In this document: positions 5,420 to 8,797 of the stretch, piece by piece
Numbering within the stretch: position 1 is the first letter of the stretch
How the letters are laid out: each line of letters starts with the position of its first letter
Assembly (NCBI GenBank): GCA_030633365.1
Contig: DAOVSY010000105.1
Coordinates: 1 to 8,797 of the forward strand
Direction: 5' to 3'
DNA length: 8,797 nucleotides
From: Spirochaetaceae bacterium
Lineage (GTDB): Bacteria > Spirochaetota > Spirochaetia > B11-G9
Position numbers and translations under genes: made by a program
Notes under the pieces: model-generated
What the model was told of the DNA's origin: nothing
Seen by the model: the letters and a program-made list of their open reading frames with translations, nothing else
Databases searched by the model: none

Positions 5420-7821
5420 TGATCATTCTCCAAAATTTCCAGTTCTTCTATTTTTATTATCAAATCTGAAAATGTATCCAGTGTTTCCATTATACTGTCT
5501 TTCTTAAAGCTGGAAATAGATTTGGAAAGTGTTTTAGCCCAGTTTACTATTAGTGTTAAATTGTATTCATTTCCCAGATTGCTTATTTCCTCTGCAAACC
5601 TTTTTGCCTGCTTCATACTTAATTTATTTGTAAGAATATTGCATGTTTTTGTGTGTTCGGTCTTAAGAACCTGTAATAAGTGAATAGTATTTGTTTTTGA
5701 AATATTTTTATTACTATTGAATTCTTTAACTGTGACGGTTTCCGGAAAATCTAATTCTAAAATTGTTTTACTATCAGGGGAAGTGTCAGATTTAATGATC
5801 TCAACATTGTTTAAGGTAACTCTAAATAGAGTTCCGGAATCTTTTTTGTGCACAATATGGATATTACCGTTCATCAGGTTTATCAGTTTTCTTGAAATTG
5901 CCAGCCCAAGACCTGTTCCGCTGTACTCAGCTTTTGCCCCTTCGGATGTCTGGTTAAAGGGGTTAAAAACATTTTCCCACTCAGCTTCAGGTATTCCAAC
6001 TCCTGTATCATTTATATCTATAATAAGAGAAAATGATTTATTATTAGTAAAACCAGATTCAGGATAAGAAGATATTTTAATAAAGCCTGTTTTGGTGAAT
6101 TTGATAGAATTCCCGATAAGATTTATTAAAACCTGTGTCAACCGCTCTTCATCAAGAAGAAGATTTTCAGGAATTTCCGGATCCAGGTTTATTTCCCATT
6201 TTATTTCTTTTTCGTTTAGTATGTGAATAAACATCTTCTCCAAATTATTAATTAACAAAGGGAAATTACAATATTTATACACAATATCAGTTTTTCCGGC
6301 TTCTACTTTGGAAAGATCCAGAATATCATTTATCAGTGAAAGAAGGTGCTTTCCGCTGGTGTTTATAGATTTTACAAAACCCTTCTCCTCTTCTTTTTCA
6401 ATCCTGCCCAGTAATATTTGTGAGAATCCCAAAATTGCGTTCATAGGAGTTCTTATTTCATGAGACATATTTGCAAGAAAATCACTTTTAACTCTGTTGG
6501 CTCTTTTTGCATCTTCCACAGCCAGGATAAGTTTTTTTTCTGCTTCCACTCTCTCAAATGTTTCAATAAGTGTTGATATTATTGATGCTATGCTGATTAA
6601 AAAATCCTGTTCTTCATTAACCCATTCTCTCTTTTTCCCCTGGTGCTCCAGATATATTATTCCTGCAAGTTCTCCCACAGTAATTATCGGTGAATCGATA
6701 ATAGATGTAATTCCCATTGGTATAAGAAAATCATCAACATATTTTCTATTTGCTATATTTTTTAATGCATCATTAATTATATTCATTTTTTTTGAATCCA
6801 GTGTTTCAAAATAATCTGGAAAATCCGATCTGTAAATAATTTTATCACTTTCATGTTTTCTATTTGAATATAAATCAGCACATTGCAAAGCTTTACCATT
6901 ATCAATAGATAACCAAATACTAACTCTGCTGACTTCCATGATGTGGGCAACAATTTCAGTTATTTTTTTAAATTCTGTTTTCATATCCGTTACAATAAGT
7001 TGTGATAACTTTAAAAGTGCTGTTCTGTATTTAAGCTGCTGCATCAGGCGTGTTTTTTCTCCATCCACTTGCTTTCTTTCATGAGTAATATCTTCTTTTA
7101 ATCCTATATATCTTATAATGTTGTTTTTATTATCCTTAATGGAAGATATAGATGCTCTTTCCCAGAAGATATCACCATTTTTCTTTTTATTGCAAAATAC
7201 TCCTCTCCATTCTTTGCCGGTAAGGATAGTATTCCACAGGTCAATGTAGAATCCTCTATCCTGTGTTCTGGAATTTACTATGTTCATATTTTTGCCGACA
7301 GCTTCTTCTTTTGAATAACCTGTAATTTGAGTGAATTTTGGATTTGCATATTCAATAACACCCTCATGATTGGTAATTGTAATGGAAGTAGGGCTTGATT
7401 CGACTGCCTGATAATATACTGATAATTTCTCTTCAGTTTGTTTTAAATTGCTAATATCAAGAAGGATACCTTCATAGTGTGTAATTTTTCCATTTTTATC
7501 TCTTCTTATACGGGTAAGGTCACGGATCCATTTAATTTCACCCTCTTTTGATATTATCCGGTAAGGGGCATGCTCAAATGAATTACTTCCATTTTTACTG
7601 TTGCTTTTAACTTCATCTGCAACTAATTGAATATCATCCGGGTGTATAATATCAGTGTACAAAACACTACTGTTAAGGAACTCATCCTCACTATACCCCA
7701 ATACATTAGATACATTGGATGAGATTATCTCGACAGGCCAATTTTTTTTATTTTGCCATAAAATCGTAACTATTGGGCTTCGTTCTATTATTTGGGCAAG
7801 CTCTTTCTTTATACTATCCAT
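5416..7821 (-). CDS. Soluble PAS-PAS-GAF sensor histidine kinase with C-terminal helical extension
   Basis: This 801-residue kinase has PAS (about 8-125, with I-H-P-D-D and a C-terminal PAC stretch), PAS (135-247), GAF (270-425), HisKA (445-512) and HATPase (555-672). The phospho-accepting histidine is His454 in [12 protein letters not shown]-site features are Asn567/Asn571 (N box), D605-T-G-V-G-I-P (G1) and G635-T-G-L-G-L (G2). No membrane segment is present, so it senses cytoplasmic signals. No receiver domain follows; residues 680-801 form a helical tail that resembles a degenerate HPt-type bundle but lacks an H-x-L-K-G motif. The ATG at 7821 overlaps the upstream kinase by 8 nt and has GGGA 9 nt upstream; the TTG at 7827 is too close to that site. 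Its partner is probably the HD-GYP regulator it overlaps. The ligands are unknown. Confidence 0.92.
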   Translation of the reverse strand: MDSIKKELAQIIERSPIVTILWQNKKNWPVEIISSNVSNVLGYSEDEFLNSSVLYTDIIHPDDIQLVADEVKSNSKNGSNSFEHAPYRIISKEGEIKWIRDLTRIRRDKNGKITHYEGILLDISNLKQTEEKLSVYYQAVESSPTSITITNHEGVIEYANPKFTQITGYSKEEAVGKNMNIVNSRTQDRGFYIDLWNTILTGKEWRGVFCNKKKNGDIFWERASISSIKDNKNNIIRYIGLKEDITHERKQVDGEKTRLMQQLKYRTALLKLSQLIVTDMKTEFKKITEIVAHIMEVSRVSIWLSIDNGKALQCADLYSNRKHESDKIIYRSDFPDYFETLDSKKMNIINDALKNIANRKYVDDFLIPMGITSIIDSPIITVGELAGIIYLEHQGKKREWVNEEQDFLISIASIISTLIETFERVEAEKKLILAVEDAKRANRVKSDFLANMSHEIRTPMNAILGFSQILLGRIEKEEEKGFVKSINTSGKHLLSLINDILDLSKVEAGKTDIVYKYCNFPLLINNLEKMFIHILNEKEIKWEINLDPEIPENLLLDEERLTQVLINLIGNSIKFTKTGFIKISSYPESGFTNNKSFSLIIDINDTGVGIPEAEWENVFNPFNQTSEGAKAEYSGTGLGLAISRKLINLMNGNIHIVHKKDSGTLFRVTLNNVEIIKSDTSPDSKTILELDFPETVTVKEFNSNKNISKTNTIHLLQVLKTEHTKTCNILTNKLSMKQAKRFAEEISNLGNEYNLTLIVNWAKTLSKSISSFKKDSIMETLDTFSDLIIKIEELEILENDQ

Positions 7822-8797
7822 TATCAATATTCCCGGTATATGCAGCTGATCCGGATTTTACATTGGAAAAAGTAATTTTGAAAATAGTTCCCTGAGTTTC
7901 TTTCCTGATAATCTCTATACTGCCGTTCATTAGATTCAGCAGCCGTTTTGTAATAGCCAGCCCCAATCCAGTGCCCCCGTATTTTGCAAGAGAACCCTTT
8001 CCTGTCTGTTCAAAAGGATCGAATACCTGCTCTCTGTTCTCTTCAGGAATTCCTATACCTGAATCTTCAATGTTTATTACCAGAGAGCTGTTAGATCTAT
8101 TTTCAGAAGAGTCCGGGGAATCCAGGGATATTTTTACAAACCCCTTTTCTGTAAATTTTACTGCATTGCCAATAACATTTAAAAGGATCTGTCTAAAGCG
8201 TATCTCATCAAAAACTAATACTTCCGGAACTAACTGAGATATCTCTATTATAAAATCAAGTTTCTTTTCACTGATCTTTTGTGAAAAAAGCTGCTTCATA
8301 TCATTGATGATTAACTTTACTTCTACCGGTCTATTTATAATTTCTACCTTTCCTGCTTCTATTTTTGAAAGATCCAGTATATCGTTTATCAGATAAAGCA
8401 ATACTTTCCCACTTGAATTGATGGATTGGAGATACTCACGGTCTACTTCATCCTTTTCCTTTTCAAGCAATATTTCAGAAAACCCTAAAATAGCATTCAT
8501 TGGAGTTCTAATTTCATGGGACATATTTGCAAGGAATTCACTTTTTATCCTGTTTGCATCTTCTGCGTTTTTGACAGCATCCCTCATTTTCTGCTCTGCT
8601 TTTATTCGTTCATCTGTTTCAATCAATGTTGCAATAGAGGCCGCTATCTGGCTTGCGATATTTTGTTCTTCTATAGTCCATCTTTTTATTCCATCTTTGT
8701 GAGCAAGACCGAAAACTCCCATGAGTTGCCCCTGGTTCCATATAGGACTGTCGAGCATAGATGTTACGCCGGATGTTTTTAAATATCCTTCTTTGTG
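7814..8797 (-). CDS. Sensor histidine kinase, C-terminal part (GAF-HisKA-HATPase)
   Basis: The 5' end lies beyond the window: the frame is open to position 8797, and the visible 327 residues begin inside a GAF domain, so the ATG at 8758 is not a credible start. Visible parts are the end of GAF (1-65), HisKA with the phospho-acceptor His94 in N-M-S-H-E-I-R-T-P, and HATPase with Asn207/Asn211, D245-S-G-I-G-I-P and G275-T-G-L-G-L. The protein stops about 15 residues after the HATPase fold. GAF, HisKA and HATPase align throughout with the kinase downstream, including T-S-x-x-D-S-P in the GAF part and the L-N-L-M-N-G segment after the G2 box, so the pair probably arose by tandem duplication. Its TAG lies inside the next gene, an 8-nt overlap that suggests coupled translation. 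The missing N-terminus may hold more sensor domains. Confidence 0.92.
   Translation of the reverse strand, partial: HKEGYLKTSGVTSMLDSPIWNQGQLMGVFGLAHKDGIKRWTIEEQNIASQIAASIATLIETDERIKAEQKMRDAVKNAEDANRIKSEFLANMSHEIRTPMNAILGFSEILLEKEKDEVDREYLQSINSSGKVLLYLINDILDLSKIEAGKVEIINRPVEVKLIINDMKQLFSQKISEKKLDFIIEISQLVPEVLVFDEIRFRQILLNVIGNAVKFTEKGFVKISLDSPDSSENRSNSSLVINIEDSGIGIPEENREQVFDPFEQTGKGSLAKYGGTGLGLAITKRLLNLMNGSIEIIRKETQGTIFKITFSNVKSGSAAYTGNIDNG

Noticed and set aside
4916..6814. Open frames on the plus strand opposite the HD-GYP and kinase genes
   Set aside because: They are antisense to strongly conserved coding sequence, show no known motif and have no convincing ribosome sites.
7822..7827. TTG at 7827 as the start of the PAS-PAS-GAF kinase
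   Set aside because: The GGGA ribosome site is only 3 nt from the TTG but 9 nt from the ATG at 7821, which fits better.
8719..8758. ATG at 8758 as the real start of the right-hand kinase
   Set aside because: The frame stays open to the window edge and the upstream codons continue the GAF domain in line with the sister kinase.

Overview
This AT-rich bacterial window carries two functional blocks. On the minus strand, positions 1-2922 hold five genes: HPr, a small cupin, ribose-5-phosphate isomerase B, a signal-less substrate-binding-like protein and the start of a P-loop GTPase. Positions 3106-8797 hold a signalling locus. On the plus strand it has a small unknown gene, a CheX-type phosphatase and a CheY-type response regulator. 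Facing them on the minus strand are a partial GAF histidine kinase, a full PAS-PAS-GAF histidine kinase and a REC-HD-GYP c-di-GMP phosphodiesterase.

Organism: the adjacency of CheX and CheY, HPr with no PTS permease nearby, and the soluble multi-sensor kinases suggest a flagellated or otherwise motile anaerobe, perhaps a spirochaete or a deltaproteobacterium-like lineage. This is inference from gene content; no rRNA or other marker gene is present.

Layout, metabolic side (minus strand, read right to left): HPr, then repeat unit B, the cupin, repeat unit A, rpiB, a sigma70-like promoter, a perfect 20-bp palindrome in the presumed 5' leader, the substrate-binding-like gene, and the GTPase, which overlaps it by 4 nt (ATGA). 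The HPr-cupin and cupin-rpiB spacers are nearly equal in length (148 and 147 bp). Each carries a copy of the same degenerate repeat of about 120 bp, centred on a GTAG-flanked hairpin.

Layout, signalling side: the two kinases and the HD-GYP protein are coupled by 8-nt and 4-nt overlaps, so they are probably co-translated and may form one phosphorelay that lowers c-di-GMP. The plus-strand CheX/CheY pair meets this operon tail to tail with no bases between the stop codons. No CheA, CheW or chemoreceptor is visible, so the CheY input must come from elsewhere or from the neighbouring kinases. No gene-free stretch exceeds 300 bases; the longest is the 183-bp divergent region at 2923-3105. No tRNA, rRNA, CRISPR array or transposase gene is visible.
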